Part shown: one piece after another, positions 41,275 through 50,412 of the stretch
How the letters are laid out: every line of letters begins with the position of its first letter
How positions within the stretch are numbered: position 1 is the first letter of the stretch
Origin: Streptosporangiaceae bacterium
GTDB lineage: Bacteria; Actinomycetota; Actinomycetes; Streptosporangiales; Streptosporangiaceae
Direction: 5' to 3'
Length of the DNA: 54,107 nt
NCBI GenBank assembly: GCA_025934375.1
Contig: JAICYD010000036.1
Span: 1-54,107, forward strand
Notes under the pieces: generated by a model
What the model saw: only the letters and a program-made list of their open reading frames with translations
Database searches by the model: none
What the model was told of the DNA's origin: nothing
Position numbers and translations under genes: made by a program

Positions 41275-42291
41275 GTGAACGGCGACGAGATCTGGCTGCG
41301 GTTCGTGTCCGGGCCGGACATCGAGACCCTCGGGATAACCCGCGCGGAGATCGTGGACGCCGTCTGCGGCGTGGTCGCCGCGCACGGGCGCGGGCAGACG
41401 GTCTTCGAGCCGCGCGTGCACCTGGTGCCCGACAACGGCGGCGCCGGTCACTTCAACGTGCTGCGCGGCCATGTCTCGGCGCTGGGCGAGCACGGGATCA
41501 GCGGAATCAAGGTCGTCGGCGACTACGTCGCGAACTACCAGCGCGGGCTGCCCAGCGAGCTGGCCCTGGTCACGCTGTACGACCCGGCCACCGGCGTCCC
41601 GCTGGCCATCATCGACGCCACCTTCATCACCGAGGCGCGCACCGGGGCCATGACCGCCGTCGGGGCACGGCACCTCGCCCGCCCCGACGCCCGGATCCTC
41701 GGCCACGCCGGCGCCCGCGGCACCGCGTTCTCCAACGTCATGATGCTGGACGCGCTGTTCGACCTCGACGAGATCCGGGTGACCAGCCGCCGGCCGGACT
41801 CGCGGGAGGCGTTCGCCGGGCGGCTGCGAGCGCAGACCGGCACGCCAGTGCGGGTCACGGACTCGGTCGCGGCCGCCTTCGACGGGGCCGACATCCTCGT
41901 CGAGGCCACCCGGCTGACGGCGCCGCAGCCGCTGCTGCATCCCGGGCTGGTCAAGCCGGGCGCGCTCGTCGTCCCCTACGGGACGGTCAGCGCGGTGGCG
42001 CCGGACCTGCTCGACGTCATCGACAAGGTGGTCGTGGACGACTGGCGGGAGGCGCGGGCGGGACGCTTCGGCGCGCTGCGCCATCACGTTGACGCCGGGA
42101 TCCTCAGCGAGGGCTCCCTGCACGCCGAACTGGGCCAGATCGTCGCCGGGGACCGCCCCGGGCGGGAGTCGGCCGATGAGCGGATCCTGCTGTGGCATCG
42201 CGGCCTGTCGATCCTGGACGTCGCCGTCGCGCACCTGATCGTGGAGCGCGCGGTCGCCGCCGGGGCCGGCACGATGCTGCGGTATCACTGA
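41275..42291 (+). CDS. Ornithine cyclodeaminase/mu-crystallin family protein
   Basis: A 338-residue NAD(P)-binding protein of the ornithine-cyclodeaminase/mu-crystallin family; GTG 41233 is an alternative start. Family features are GISGIKVVGDYVANYQRGLPS, LALVTLYDPATGVPLAIIDA, TGAMTAVGARHLARPDA, a nucleotide-binding ILGHAGARGTAF (the usual GxGxQA is GHAGARG) and DILVEATR. Members deaminate ornithine, reduce ketimines or oxidise other amino acids. It ends one base before the next gene, an ammonia-lyase homologue, so the two probably act together on an amino-acid substrate. Confidence 0.88.
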   Translation: MNGDEIWLRFVSGPDIETLGITRAEIVDAVCGVVAAHGRGQTVFEPRVHLVPDNGGAGHFNVLRGHVSALGEHGISGIKVVGDYVANYQRGLPSELALVTLYDPATGVPLAIIDATFITEARTGAMTAVGARHLARPDARILGHAGARGTAFSNVMMLDALFDLDEIRVTSRRPDSREAFAGRLRAQTGTPVRVTDSVAAAFDGADILVEATRLTAPQPLLHPGLVKPGALVVPYGTVSAVAPDLLDVIDKVVVDDWREARAGRFGALRHHVDAGILSEGSLHAELGQIVAGDRPGRESADERILLWHRGLSILDVAVAHLIVERAVAAGAGTMLRYH

Positions 42292-42292
42292 C

Positions 42293-43816
42293 ATGGCCGG
42301 TGAGGGGACCGGCGAGCGGCCCGCGGCACTATCGGCGGCACAGCCGGCCGCGCGGTCCGCGGCGCGGCTGCGGCTGGATGAGGCGGCCAGCCTGGACGCG
42401 CGCGCGGTGCTGGCCATCGCGCGCGGCGAGCTCACGCCGTCGCTTGGCGGCGACCTGGCCCGCCGGCTCGACGAGGGCCGGGCCGCAATGCTCGCCGCGC
42501 TCGACGGCGCCGGGCCCGTCTACGGGGTCACGACCGGCATGGGCGCCCTGGCCGGCCATGAGCTGCCACCGGCCGCGCGGGCCGGCCAGTCGGAGGCGCT
42601 GATGACGGCGCGGTCGGTGGGCGGCCCGCCGTGGCTGCGCCCGGCCGAGGCGCGCGCGGTGCTTGCCACCCGGCTGCGGTCGTTCCTCAACGGCGACGCC
42701 GGGGTCTCCGCCCGGCTGTGCGGCCGGCTGGCCGACTCGATCACGCTCGGCGTCTTGCCCGCGCTGCCGGGCCGGCCGATGGGCATGGCCGGGGAGATCG
42801 TCGGCCTCGCGCACCTAGGCGCCGCGCTCCTGGGGACCGGAGACGTGCTGGCCGGGGACGCCCGCCGGGTGATGCCCGCCCGCCGGGCGCTGTCGCGGGC
42901 GGGCCTGGCCCCGCTGCGGCTAGGGCCGAAAGAGGGAGTCGCGCTCATCCAGGGCGTCCCGATGACGACCGCGCTGGCGGTGCTCGCGGCGGCCGACGCC
43001 CGGAAGGTCCTGGGGCAGGCGGTGACCGCGGTCGCGGCCGAGTTCGCGATCGCGGGCGCCGCCCGCGACGTGCTCGACGCGAGGCTGGCGCGCGGCGATG
43101 CCGTCCTGGCCGGCGTCACCACCCGCCTTCGCGATCTGGCCGGCCCGGGGGGCCAGCCGCGCGCGCTGCAGCCGCCGGTGTCATTCCGCGCCGCCCCTCA
43201 GGTGCTCGCCCACCTTGACCGGATGATCGGCGCGCTCGACGCCGCGGTCGGCCGTGCGCTGGACGGGGTGAGCGACTCGCCCGCGTTCCTGGACGGCCAG
43301 TTCGTCGGGAGCGCCGGCTTTTACGGATATGACCTGGCGGCGCACCTCCATGCGGTGACCGTGGCGCTGATCGGCGCGGCCGAGCTGGGCGTGACCCGGC
43401 TGCACCGGCTCCTGGACCCGGCCGTCTCCGGGCGCAGCCCCCAGCTGTCAGCGCGGCCGGGACCGCAGGCAGGCCTGTCACCGGTGCACAAGCGGGCCGT
43501 CGGCGTGACGCACGAACTGCGCCGGCAGGCGGCCCCGTCGGTCATCGGCCCGGTCGAGACGTCGGCCGGGCAAGAGGATGCCCAGTCGTTCTCGCTGGAG
43601 GCGGCGCAATCATGCCGGATCGCGCTCGAGGGCGCCACCGAGGTGCTCGCGTGCGAGTTGCTCGCCATCCACCAGGCCCGCTGCCTGGGCGCGCAGGCGG
43701 GCACCGCGTCGTTGCGGGCGGAACTGGACGTGCTCACCGCGGGCCTGCCCGGCAGCCCGCGGGACCGCCCGTGGGGCCGCGACATCGAGCGGCTCCGCGA
43801 GCGCCTGTCGGGCTAG
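42293..43816 (+). CDS. Aromatic amino acid ammonia-lyase homologue lacking the MIO triad
   Basis: A 507-residue member of the HAL/PAL fold. Conserved elements are PVYGVTTGMG with Tyr77, the EGVALIQG segment (usual Asn is Gln), VSFRAAPQV with Arg299 and the ETSAGQED segment (426-429). At the place where Ala-Ser-Gly cyclises to the MIO cofactor the sequence is MGMAGEIVGLAH, with Met165-Ala166-Gly167. Without the serine, MIO cannot form, so ordinary ammonia-lyase chemistry is not expected. It starts one base after the cyclodeaminase-like gene. It may be a non-catalytic partner or catalyse another reaction. Confidence 0.88.
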   Translation: MAGEGTGERPAALSAAQPAARSAARLRLDEAASLDARAVLAIARGELTPSLGGDLARRLDEGRAAMLAALDGAGPVYGVTTGMGALAGHELPPAARAGQSEALMTARSVGGPPWLRPAEARAVLATRLRSFLNGDAGVSARLCGRLADSITLGVLPALPGRPMGMAGEIVGLAHLGAALLGTGDVLAGDARRVMPARRALSRAGLAPLRLGPKEGVALIQGVPMTTALAVLAAADARKVLGQAVTAVAAEFAIAGAARDVLDARLARGDAVLAGVTTRLRDLAGPGGQPRALQPPVSFRAAPQVLAHLDRMIGALDAAVGRALDGVSDSPAFLDGQFVGSAGFYGYDLAAHLHAVTVALIGAAELGVTRLHRLLDPAVSGRSPQLSARPGPQAGLSPVHKRAVGVTHELRRQAAPSVIGPVETSAGQEDAQSFSLEAAQSCRIALEGATEVLACELLAIHQARCLGAQAGTASLRAELDVLTAGLPGSPRDRPWGRDIERLRERLSG

Positions 43817-43839
43817 CGCCCCCGCCTGGCCGGCCGGGA

Positions 43840-44295
43840 TCAGCGGGCGTCCCCGGCCGGGTGGGGCACCGAGCCCGCCAGCGGGGTGGTGTCAAGGTAC
43901 CTGACGTCGTAGACGCGCTCGGAGAACTTCCATCCGTCGGGGGTGCGCTGGTAGCGGTCGTGGTAGATGGCGTAGTTCATGTGCGAGCCGCCATCGCGCA
44001 GCCGGATGATCTCGTGGATGTAGGCCCGGCCGGACGCGGTGTCGCCGTCCAGCCGCAGGAAGCCCGGGTGCGTGGTCTGCACGAGGTACTCCACGTGCTG
44101 CTCGCGCTGCGCGCCGACCGCCGCGATGGCCTCCCGGCCGGTGAACTCAAGGTCGCCATGAGGCCATCGCATCACCCCGTCCGGGGTGAACAGCGAGGCC
44201 AGGCGGTTGTAGTCGCACATCATGGCCGCGTCGCTGTACTCGGCCCGCAGCGCCTCGATCTCGACGCGGTCGGCGATGGCGGATGAGTCGCTCAT
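43840..44295 (-). CDS. SnoaL-like/NTF2-fold protein
   Basis: A 151-residue protein from ATG 44295, with AGGA about 6 bases upstream. Features are RVEIEALRAEYSDAAMMCDYNRLASLFTPDGVMRW, the GREAIAAVG turn and HMNYAIYHDRYQRTPDGWKFSERVYDVRYLD, all typical of SnoaL_4 nuclear-transport-factor-2-like domains. Such proteins are small-molecule isomerases, hydrolases or binding proteins. It converges with the lyase homologue, 23 bases apart. Confidence 0.82.
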   Translation of the reverse strand: MSDSSAIADRVEIEALRAEYSDAAMMCDYNRLASLFTPDGVMRWPHGDLEFTGREAIAAVGAQREQHVEYLVQTTHPGFLRLDGDTASGRAYIHEIIRLRDGGSHMNYAIYHDRYQRTPDGWKFSERVYDVRYLDTTPLAGSVPHPAGDAR

Positions 44296-44374
44296 CGGGT
44301 TCCTGCCTTTCCTGGACAGTGCGCTCGTCTCGGTGTTGCCGTTCACCGGTACGACGACGCAGCCCCCCGGGATG

Positions 44375-44875
44375 TCAGGCGGCCACGGTCACGTCGCGCT
44401 GGTACCAGGTGCCCTGCTTGCCGCCGATGTCGGCCGGGTCGGCCGCGCCGACCGGGGTGAACCCGGCCTTCGCCAGGACCTTCTGAGAGGCGAGGTTCTC
44501 GCGGGAGGTGGCGGCCCGCAGCGTGCGCAGCCCGTGCCGCGTCGCCGCCAGCTGGCACAACTCCCGCACGGTCGCCGTCGCCACGCCCCGGCCTGCGGCA
44601 TGCTGGGCGACGCGATAGCCGAGCTCGGCGATGCCGTCCCCGGCGAAGTTCAGGTTGAACCGGCCCAGGACTGAGCCATCCTCGGCGACGAGCACGTAGA
44701 AGGCGCCGGTGCCGGCCTCCTGCTCGGCTAGCAGCGTGCTGAGACGCTCGGGGAACTGGCGGAAGAACTCATCGCCGCGGTCGGAGATGGAAGCGGCGAA
44801 GTAGGCGCGGTTCGCCAGCTCGAAGGCCAGGACCGCCGGGGCGTGGCGGGCGTTCAGGCGCTGCAGTTCGGGCAT
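44375..44875 (-). CDS. GNAT family N-acetyltransferase
   Basis: A 166-residue acetyltransferase. The RLNARHAPAVLAFELANRAYFA opening, a GYRVAQHAAGRGVATATVREL acetyl-CoA loop and the RAATSRENLASQKVLAKAGFTPVG ending fit the RimJ/RimL-like GNAT group. The substrate may be a ribosomal protein or a small amine. The last residues (WYQRDVTVAA) are usual. It is probably transcribed with the SnoaL-like gene 79 bases on. Confidence 0.85.
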   Translation of the reverse strand: MPELQRLNARHAPAVLAFELANRAYFAASISDRGDEFFRQFPERLSTLLAEQEAGTGAFYVLVAEDGSVLGRFNLNFAGDGIAELGYRVAQHAAGRGVATATVRELCQLAATRHGLRTLRAATSRENLASQKVLAKAGFTPVGAADPADIGGKQGTWYQRDVTVAA

Positions 44876-45088
44876 GGCCCGACTCTAGCGCCGTTGGAGC
44901 GGGCCTTAACGGCGTCCATGCTTGCCGTTCGTGAATGTCGCGGGGCTGCCCGCCGCTGGACGCCGCCGGCGTGAACGCGGGGCGCTGGCCGCTGCGGCAG
45001 CCAGGCTTCAGCGCCGAGCTCGCGTACACCGCCCGGCATGGCATCACCGCCATGACCAGCGGTCAGTTCGCCGCGCTGGTGAGCCTGG
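44876..45088. other. Gap between the GNAT and DUF574 genes
   Basis: About 210 bases. The plus-strand frame from ATG 44935 (PGFSAELAYTARHGITAM is its clearest part) has no ribosome-binding site and runs into the next gene in antisense, so it is not called. No hairpin or known element was seen. Confidence 0.35.
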
Positions 45089-45917
45089 CTAAGGCTTGCG
45101 GGCCACGATCGCGTGGACGGGGATCACGTGCTCGAAGCCGGGATCATCGGCGGCCGGGCGCCAGTCGGTGACGGGGACCAGGCCAGGCGGCACGGGGTCG
45201 AGCCCGGCCGCGAGGCCGGCGACCCGGGCGGCGGGACGGAGCGTGAGCGGCTGGGCGGGCATCATCGTGTTCCACTGCCTGACCGCCTCCTCCAGCGCCG
45301 GGCCCAGGTCGCTGGCCAGGTGGTAGATCGCGGCATAGCTGCCGGACGGCAGCGCGGCCATCAGCGACGGCACCACCGCGGCGGCCTCGGGGTCCTCGAC
45401 GTAGGCGAGCGTGAACAGCAGCAAGATCGCGACCGGCTGGCTGAAGTCCAGGGTCTCCAGCGCGCCCGCGATGATCGCCGCCGAATCACGGACGTCCGCG
45501 TCGACGTAGCCGACGGCGCCCTCAGGCGCGGACTTCATCAGCGCCCGGGCGTGCGCGCGCGAGCACCATCGGGTCGCTGTCCACGTACGCGATGCGGCAC
45601 TCCGGCGCCAGGGACTGCGCCACCTCGTGGGTATTGCCCACGAGCGGAAGCCCGGTGCCGATGTCGAGGATCTGCCTGATTCCCGCCTCGGCCACCAGGA
45701 AACGCAGCACGCGCTGCTGGAACCCCAGCACGGCGGGCGCGATGTCGGCAATCACGGGCGCCGCCACGGCTAGTGACTGCGCGGCTTTGCGGTCGGCCTG
45801 GAAGTTATTCTGGCCGCCGTACAGGTAGTCGGCGACGCGCGCGGCGTTCGGCACAGTAGTATCGATCTGCGCGGCCTTCGCCCGCCGCGTCGCGTCCTCC
45901 CCCCAGTCGCCTGCCAT
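45089..45917 (-). pseudogene. DUF574-family SAM-dependent methyltransferase, frameshifted
   Basis: The N-terminal half (PNAARVADYLYGGQNNF, ILDIGTGLPLVGNTHEVAQ and YVDSDPMVLARA) and the C-terminal half (ALMKSAPEGAVGYVDADVRD, AILLLFTLAYVEDPEAAAVV) match one methyltransferase, but they are in different frames. The break lies in a GCGCGC run near 45550-45565, where one extra base would explain it. The family is very common in actinomycetes and mostly uncharacterised. A sequencing slip in the GC run would restore a normal gene of about 275 residues. Confidence 0.75.
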
Positions 45918-45994
45918 GCGTTCCAGTATGCGCCCGCCTCGGCGGTCGTGAGTTCATAGCGCGCCAGCGGCGGCGCAGCACGCGAGGAGCGCAA

Positions 45995-46948
45995 TCACGT
46001 CAGGCGGGCCGTAATCATCACCGTGGACAGCATGCTCTGCGGGAGGATGGCCGGCAGCGGGCGCCCGTAGGCGGCCGCGACATCGGCGATCGGGTCGACG
46101 TCCACGCTCCAGCCGCGCTGCGCCAGCCACGGCACCGGGTCGGCGGCCTCCTCGTGTGCCCACAGCGCGGTGACGTCGAAGTCCACGTCGTTGAGGCGGG
46201 GGGCCTCAGTGAAGGCCGCGTAGCGGCGCATGGAGTCCATGCCCCCGCTCAGGTGCTCGATGGCGAGCCGGGAGCCGGGCGCGGACAGCTCTTGCACCCC
46301 GGCCAGCAGGTGGTCCTTCTCCGCGTCGCTCAGGTACGGCAGCAGCCCCTCGGCGAGCCAGGCCACCGGCGCGGCGGGATCGAACCCGGCCGACAGCAGG
46401 GCCGGCGTCCAGCGCCCGCGCAGGTCGGCGAGCACGGCCCGCCGGGCGCAGCGGGGCCGCGCCCCGGCCCCGGCCAGCACCTGGTCCTTGAACCCCAGCA
46501 CCCGCGGCGCGTCGACCTCGTAGGCCGTCACCCCGGGCGGCCAGTCCAGCCGGAACGCCCGGGTGTCGAGCCCGGCCGCCAGGATCACCACCTGCCGCAG
46601 GCCGTCGGCGGCGGCCGTCATGAGCAGCTGGTCGAAGAACCGCGACCGCACGCCCACGTACCCGGCGAACGCGGGCCACGGGAAGGTCTGGTCGCCGTCG
46701 GCCTGCTGCGGCGTGACCGGCATCGGGGCCGGCGCCCGCGCGGCCTGGACGAACGACCCCGCATAGGGGTCGCGCACGAGCGGCGGCTCGCGCAGGGTCT
46801 CGACGGCGCGGCACGCGGCGGCCGCGAGCGCGGTGAGGCCAACCCCGCTGGCGATATCCCAGTCGGCTTCATCGCGGGCGGCCGTACCCCGGTCAGCACT
46901 GTCGGTCACGCGGGAACCAGCCTTCCGTCGCCAGTCGCCACTAATCAC
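45995..46948 (-). CDS. Class I SAM-dependent methyltransferase, TIGR00027/leucine carboxyl methyltransferase-like
   Basis: Up to 317 residues from GTG 46948; GTG 46909 (VTDSADRG) is an alternative. Family features are DIASGVGLTALAAAACRAVE, the RSRFFDQLL helix, ILAAGLDTRAFRLDWPPG (SAM site), YEVDAPRVLGFKDQVL and WLAEGLLPYLS. Members are usually annotated as putative O-methyltransferases and are common in mycobacteria and streptomycetes. It follows the DUF574 pseudogene on the same strand with a 77-base gap. Confidence 0.87.
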   Translation of the reverse strand: MISGDWRRKAGSRVTDSADRGTAARDEADWDIASGVGLTALAAAACRAVETLREPPLVRDPYAGSFVQAARAPAPMPVTPQQADGDQTFPWPAFAGYVGVRSRFFDQLLMTAAADGLRQVVILAAGLDTRAFRLDWPPGVTAYEVDAPRVLGFKDQVLAGAGARPRCARRAVLADLRGRWTPALLSAGFDPAAPVAWLAEGLLPYLSDAEKDHLLAGVQELSAPGSRLAIEHLSGGMDSMRRYAAFTEAPRLNDVDFDVTALWAHEEAADPVPWLAQRGWSVDVDPIADVAAAYGRPLPAILPQSMLSTVMITARLT

Positions 46949-47069
46949 ATGATTGCCGGGGTTGAGATGATTATGTCAGGGCGGAGTGGCTAACACCACA
47001 CAGGAGCGCCCACAGGACTCAGCGTCACGAAACCTCCCGTCACAGGACAGACCGACCCGGCCACAGGAC

Positions 47070-50000
47070 CTAACGCCACAGGGTGCGGATCTGCGTCGTC
47101 ACGTCGAACGGGTCATCGCCGCGCTGCGCGGCGAGCATGCCCGCCCCCTCGGCCGACCCGGTGTAGAGCAGCTCGCCGGGGCTGACCTGCTCATTCCAGG
47201 CGCGGGCGAAGATCTTCGCCAGCCGCGCGTTGACGCCGAGCACCGCCGGCACGGCGTGGTAGACGACCGTCGCCGGGATGCCGTCATCGTGATGGCGGCG
47301 CCGGGCCAGCCGCAGCGCCGCGCGGATGCTGGCCGGCGGCGCGATGAACAGCCGGGGCACGATGTATCGGGGCTGGGCCAGCGGCGACAGCACCTCATCG
47401 AGGGCGGCGGCGAAGGTCGCGGACTCCGCCGCCGGCACGTCGGTCAGCCGCGCCCGGTAGGACCCGTCCGGCAGCGGCTCGATCAGCAGGGCCGAGCTGC
47501 CCCGGCTGACTACCTTGGCCCGCTTCAGCGCGTCCGCCGTCGCCACCGCCATGTCCTCGAAGCTGCCCGACGACGGCGCGGCGGTGACCCGCCCGGCCCG
47601 GCGCAGCAAGATCGCCGAGCGGATCGCGCCCACCGCCAGCGGGTTGGCGGCCAGCAGCTCACCACCCAGGCCCGGGTGCCCGGCCACCAGGCCCCATATC
47701 CCGATGGCGGCGAAGATGAGCGAAACCGACCACACCCTGATGAACCACCCGTTGTCATCCTCGTCAGGGCGGGCGTCGGCGTTCGCCAGCGCCGCAGCGA
47801 GCTGCGCGCCCGGCGTGATGGCGCGCGCCAGCCCGAGCGGCTCGCGGGTCGCCACGGTCACGGTCGCGACCGGCTCGTCGGCGTAGGGCTCGCCGATGTT
47901 CCACCGCTCCCGCACCAGCGGCCGCTCCCCCGCGCGGATGAGCATCCGCGCGTTGACCTCCTCCAGCTTCGCCGGGTCGGGGGGCTCGAACGGGGACAGC
48001 GCCGGGTCGACGTGGACGACGCCGGAGGCGATGTCGCCGGCCTGGGTGAGCGCGAAGTAGCGGTCGTGCTTGCGGACGAACCGGTCGTAGTCGGCGGCGC
48101 CCTTGGGATGGTCGCCGGTGACGCAGACCACCGCCCAGTTGTCGGCTACCTTGCCCGGCCAGGTGGCGTCCTTGCGCAGTGCGCGGCCCCGTGCCTGGAC
48201 CACCGACGTGGGCGTGGTCGCCGCCGTCAGGTCCACCGTCACGTTGACCGCGGGGGCATCCCAGCCCTCACCGAGCAGCGCCCGCGTGCCGACCAGGCAT
48301 CGCGTCCCGCCCCCGGTGAAGAACCTGGTCACCAGCGGAACGTACCGGCGCGGCTCCCAGCCCGGACCGCCCGCGATCGATACCAGCCCGGGCGGGCCGG
48401 GGACGAGATCCCCGGATCCCGTGCCCTCCGATCCCGTGCCCGCCAGGTCCGGGACCCGCAGGTCCGGGGCCGCCAGTTCCCGGGCCGCCAGGTCCGGCGC
48501 CGCCGCGCGCAGCCACTCGACCAGGCGCGGCGCGGTGGCCGCGCCGCAGGCGACCCGCTGGCCGGTCATCAGCACCGGGTCAAGCGCCGCGGTGGCCTCA
48601 TCGCCCAGCAGCGTCGCCAGCGCCAGCAGCGCGCCGCCGGCGCCGTCGGCGAGGACCCCGCCCAGCTCCGCGCCCGCCAGCGCGCCGGCCTCGGCGTAGT
48701 CGGTCAGCACCAGCGCGCGGAGCCGGTCGCCGAGCTCGGCCGCCTCGGCGCGCAAGATCTCCACGGTGGCCAGGGCCTTGCCCTCCGACCGGGCCAGCAC
48801 CCGGTCGACCGGCGATTCCGCGGCCCGGATCCCGGCCTTGGTCAGCCGGTACCCGATCGACGGCAGCGCCGCCCGGATCGCCGCGTACGCCGCCTTATCG
48901 CGGGCAGCACCGTCCGGGTGGCTGGCCGCACTGCCCTGGGGATCGCGATCGGCCGTGCCCATCGCCGGCCGCAGGCAGTTCTTGCACCAGTCGCCGATCA
49001 GGGCGACCCAGTCCTCGGCGGTCGGCGGGTGGCGGTGCTGCTCGCCCAGCCGGGCACCATCGGGCAGCGGCAACATCCCGTCAGCGTGCAGCCGCAAGGC
49101 GGCGTCCGCCAGCGCCGGGCAATCGCGGCTGAACCGCTCCCAGGGCACCCGCGCGCCAGTCCCGCCGGGCGTCCCGGGGACGTCAGCGCCCCGGTTGACC
49201 GAGCGCTCGACGACCCGGCGCTGCAGCCACTCCAGGAACGGCGTGCTGGCGAACCCCGGGTCGAGCAGCCCGGAGCGCAGTTCGGCGAACCGCAGGGCCT
49301 GCCCGCGGATGTAGTCCTCCTCGGCCGCCGTCGGCGTGGTGAACCAGGCCAGCTCCTGATACGGCGCCAGGTGCCCGTCACGCACCAGCGCGGGCGCGGA
49401 GACCTCCAGGTCAACCGAGCCGAACAGCTCCCGGTGGACCGCCGCCTGGTCCGCCGTCATCATGTGCGGGGGAGTCGCGGTCAGCCCGATCACCACCGGG
49501 TCGTCCAGTTCGGCGACGATCGCCGCCAGCAGCCGGCCCCAGATCTCCAGCAGGTGGTGGCACTCATCGAGCACCAGCGTCCACGAGCCGGCCTTGAGCG
49601 CGGCAAGCAGCTGCCGCCCGTTGGGATGAAGGGAGTCCAGGAGCCCGCTGGGAGCGGGGATGGCCGGGAGAGCGGTGGGCAGGGGACTGGCGGGCAGCCC
49701 ATTGGCGGGCCGTGGATGAGCGGGCGGGGGATTGACAGGCGGAGCGTCGAAGGCGGCGACCGCCTGGTACGTCAGCACGGTCAGCTCGGTGGGCAGGTCC
49801 CGGCGCGCGGTCGCCCGGGCCCGCGGCGGAGGCTGGAAGGCGGAGTGCCACTGGCCGATCCACTGGGCCTGGATCGCCGTGTTGGGGCACAGCACGAGCG
49901 TGCGCCGCCCGGCGCGGCGCGCGGCCTCCAGCCCGATCATCGTCTTGCCGCCGCCCGGCGGGATCACCAGGTACGTTGACCGGGCCCCGGTCCCGGTGCC

Positions 50001-50216
50001 CCCGGTCCCGGTGCCCCCGCCCTCCTGGTCCGCCCCGAACGCGGCCAGCGCCCGCACCTGGTGCGGCCACAGCGGCACGGTCAGGCGTGCCCCGGCCAGC
50101 GCCCCGGCCCGAGCGCCGTCCTCAGCCGTGCCGTCCTCAGCCGTGCCGTCCTCAGCTATGCCGCCCCCAGCTCCCGGGGCATGCTCGGCTTCCTGCGGTT
50201 GCGCGCGATTCGGCAT
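47070..50216 (-). CDS. DEAD/DEAH-box (SF2) helicase with hydrophobic C-terminal region
   Basis: A 1048-residue ATPase. Walker A IPPGGGKTMIG (about residue 86), LDECHH (motif II, about 218), GLTATPP (motif III) and the VGTRALLGEGWDAP and SVVQARGRALRKD segments (motifs V and VI) are all present. A Pro-rich stretch splits the first RecA domain and a long non-helicase insert lies between the two. Residues about 830-900 include a hydrophobic VWSVSLIFAAIGIWGLVAG stretch long enough to span a membrane, unusual for a helicase. The last 150 residues match no known domain. The N-terminus has AEDGT repeats. It resembles helicases of uncharacterised restriction or defence loci. Confidence 0.87.
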   Translation of the reverse strand: MPNRAQPQEAEHAPGAGGGIAEDGTAEDGTAEDGARAGALAGARLTVPLWPHQVRALAAFGADQEGGGTGTGGTGTGARSTYLVIPPGGGKTMIGLEAARRAGRRTLVLCPNTAIQAQWIGQWHSAFQPPPRARATARRDLPTELTVLTYQAVAAFDAPPVNPPPAHPRPANGLPASPLPTALPAIPAPSGLLDSLHPNGRQLLAALKAGSWTLVLDECHHLLEIWGRLLAAIVAELDDPVVIGLTATPPHMMTADQAAVHRELFGSVDLEVSAPALVRDGHLAPYQELAWFTTPTAAEEDYIRGQALRFAELRSGLLDPGFASTPFLEWLQRRVVERSVNRGADVPGTPGGTGARVPWERFSRDCPALADAALRLHADGMLPLPDGARLGEQHRHPPTAEDWVALIGDWCKNCLRPAMGTADRDPQGSAASHPDGAARDKAAYAAIRAALPSIGYRLTKAGIRAAESPVDRVLARSEGKALATVEILRAEAAELGDRLRALVLTDYAEAGALAGAELGGVLADGAGGALLALATLLGDEATAALDPVLMTGQRVACGAATAPRLVEWLRAAAPDLAARELAAPDLRVPDLAGTGSEGTGSGDLVPGPPGLVSIAGGPGWEPRRYVPLVTRFFTGGGTRCLVGTRALLGEGWDAPAVNVTVDLTAATTPTSVVQARGRALRKDATWPGKVADNWAVVCVTGDHPKGAADYDRFVRKHDRYFALTQAGDIASGVVHVDPALSPFEPPDPAKLEEVNARMLIRAGERPLVRERWNIGEPYADEPVATVTVATREPLGLARAITPGAQLAAALANADARPDEDDNGWFIRVWSVSLIFAAIGIWGLVAGHPGLGGELLAANPLAVGAIRSAILLRRAGRVTAAPSSGSFEDMAVATADALKRAKVVSRGSSALLIEPLPDGSYRARLTDVPAAESATFAAALDEVLSPLAQPRYIVPRLFIAPPASIRAALRLARRRHHDDGIPATVVYHAVPAVLGVNARLAKIFARAWNEQVSPGELLYTGSAEGAGMLAAQRGDDPFDVTTQIRTLWR
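50115..50159. repeat. Three 15-base repeats at the helicase N-terminus
   Basis: Units GCCGTCCTCAGCCGT at 50115 and 50130, then a third with two changes at 50145, encode the AEDGT repeats near residue 20 on the minus strand. Confidence 0.85.
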
Positions 50217-50412
50217 CGCCTGATCTTAGTGCGATCCCGCCGCCAGCCATCCGGTGAATTTTAGGTTGCTTTCTGGTGAATTCTGCACGCGGATGCGGCC
50301 AGCCGGGGCGGATCTCACGTAATACAGGCGACGGCTCTGGGGCGAGGGCAGTGTTTCTTCCTGGGGCGAGGTTTCTGGGGCGAGGGCAGGGTTGCCGGGG
50401 AGGCACGGGCGG

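Noticed and set aside
44935..45171. 78-residue plus-strand frame between the GNAT and DUF574 genes
   Set aside because: No ribosome-binding site and its second half is antisense to the methyltransferase; one stretch looks protein-like but gives no family.
46986..49979. Plus-strand frame of 997 residues opposite the helicase
   Set aside because: It is Arg/Gln/Gly/Pro-rich without domain motifs, as expected for the antisense of a high-GC gene; the minus strand carries full helicase motifs.
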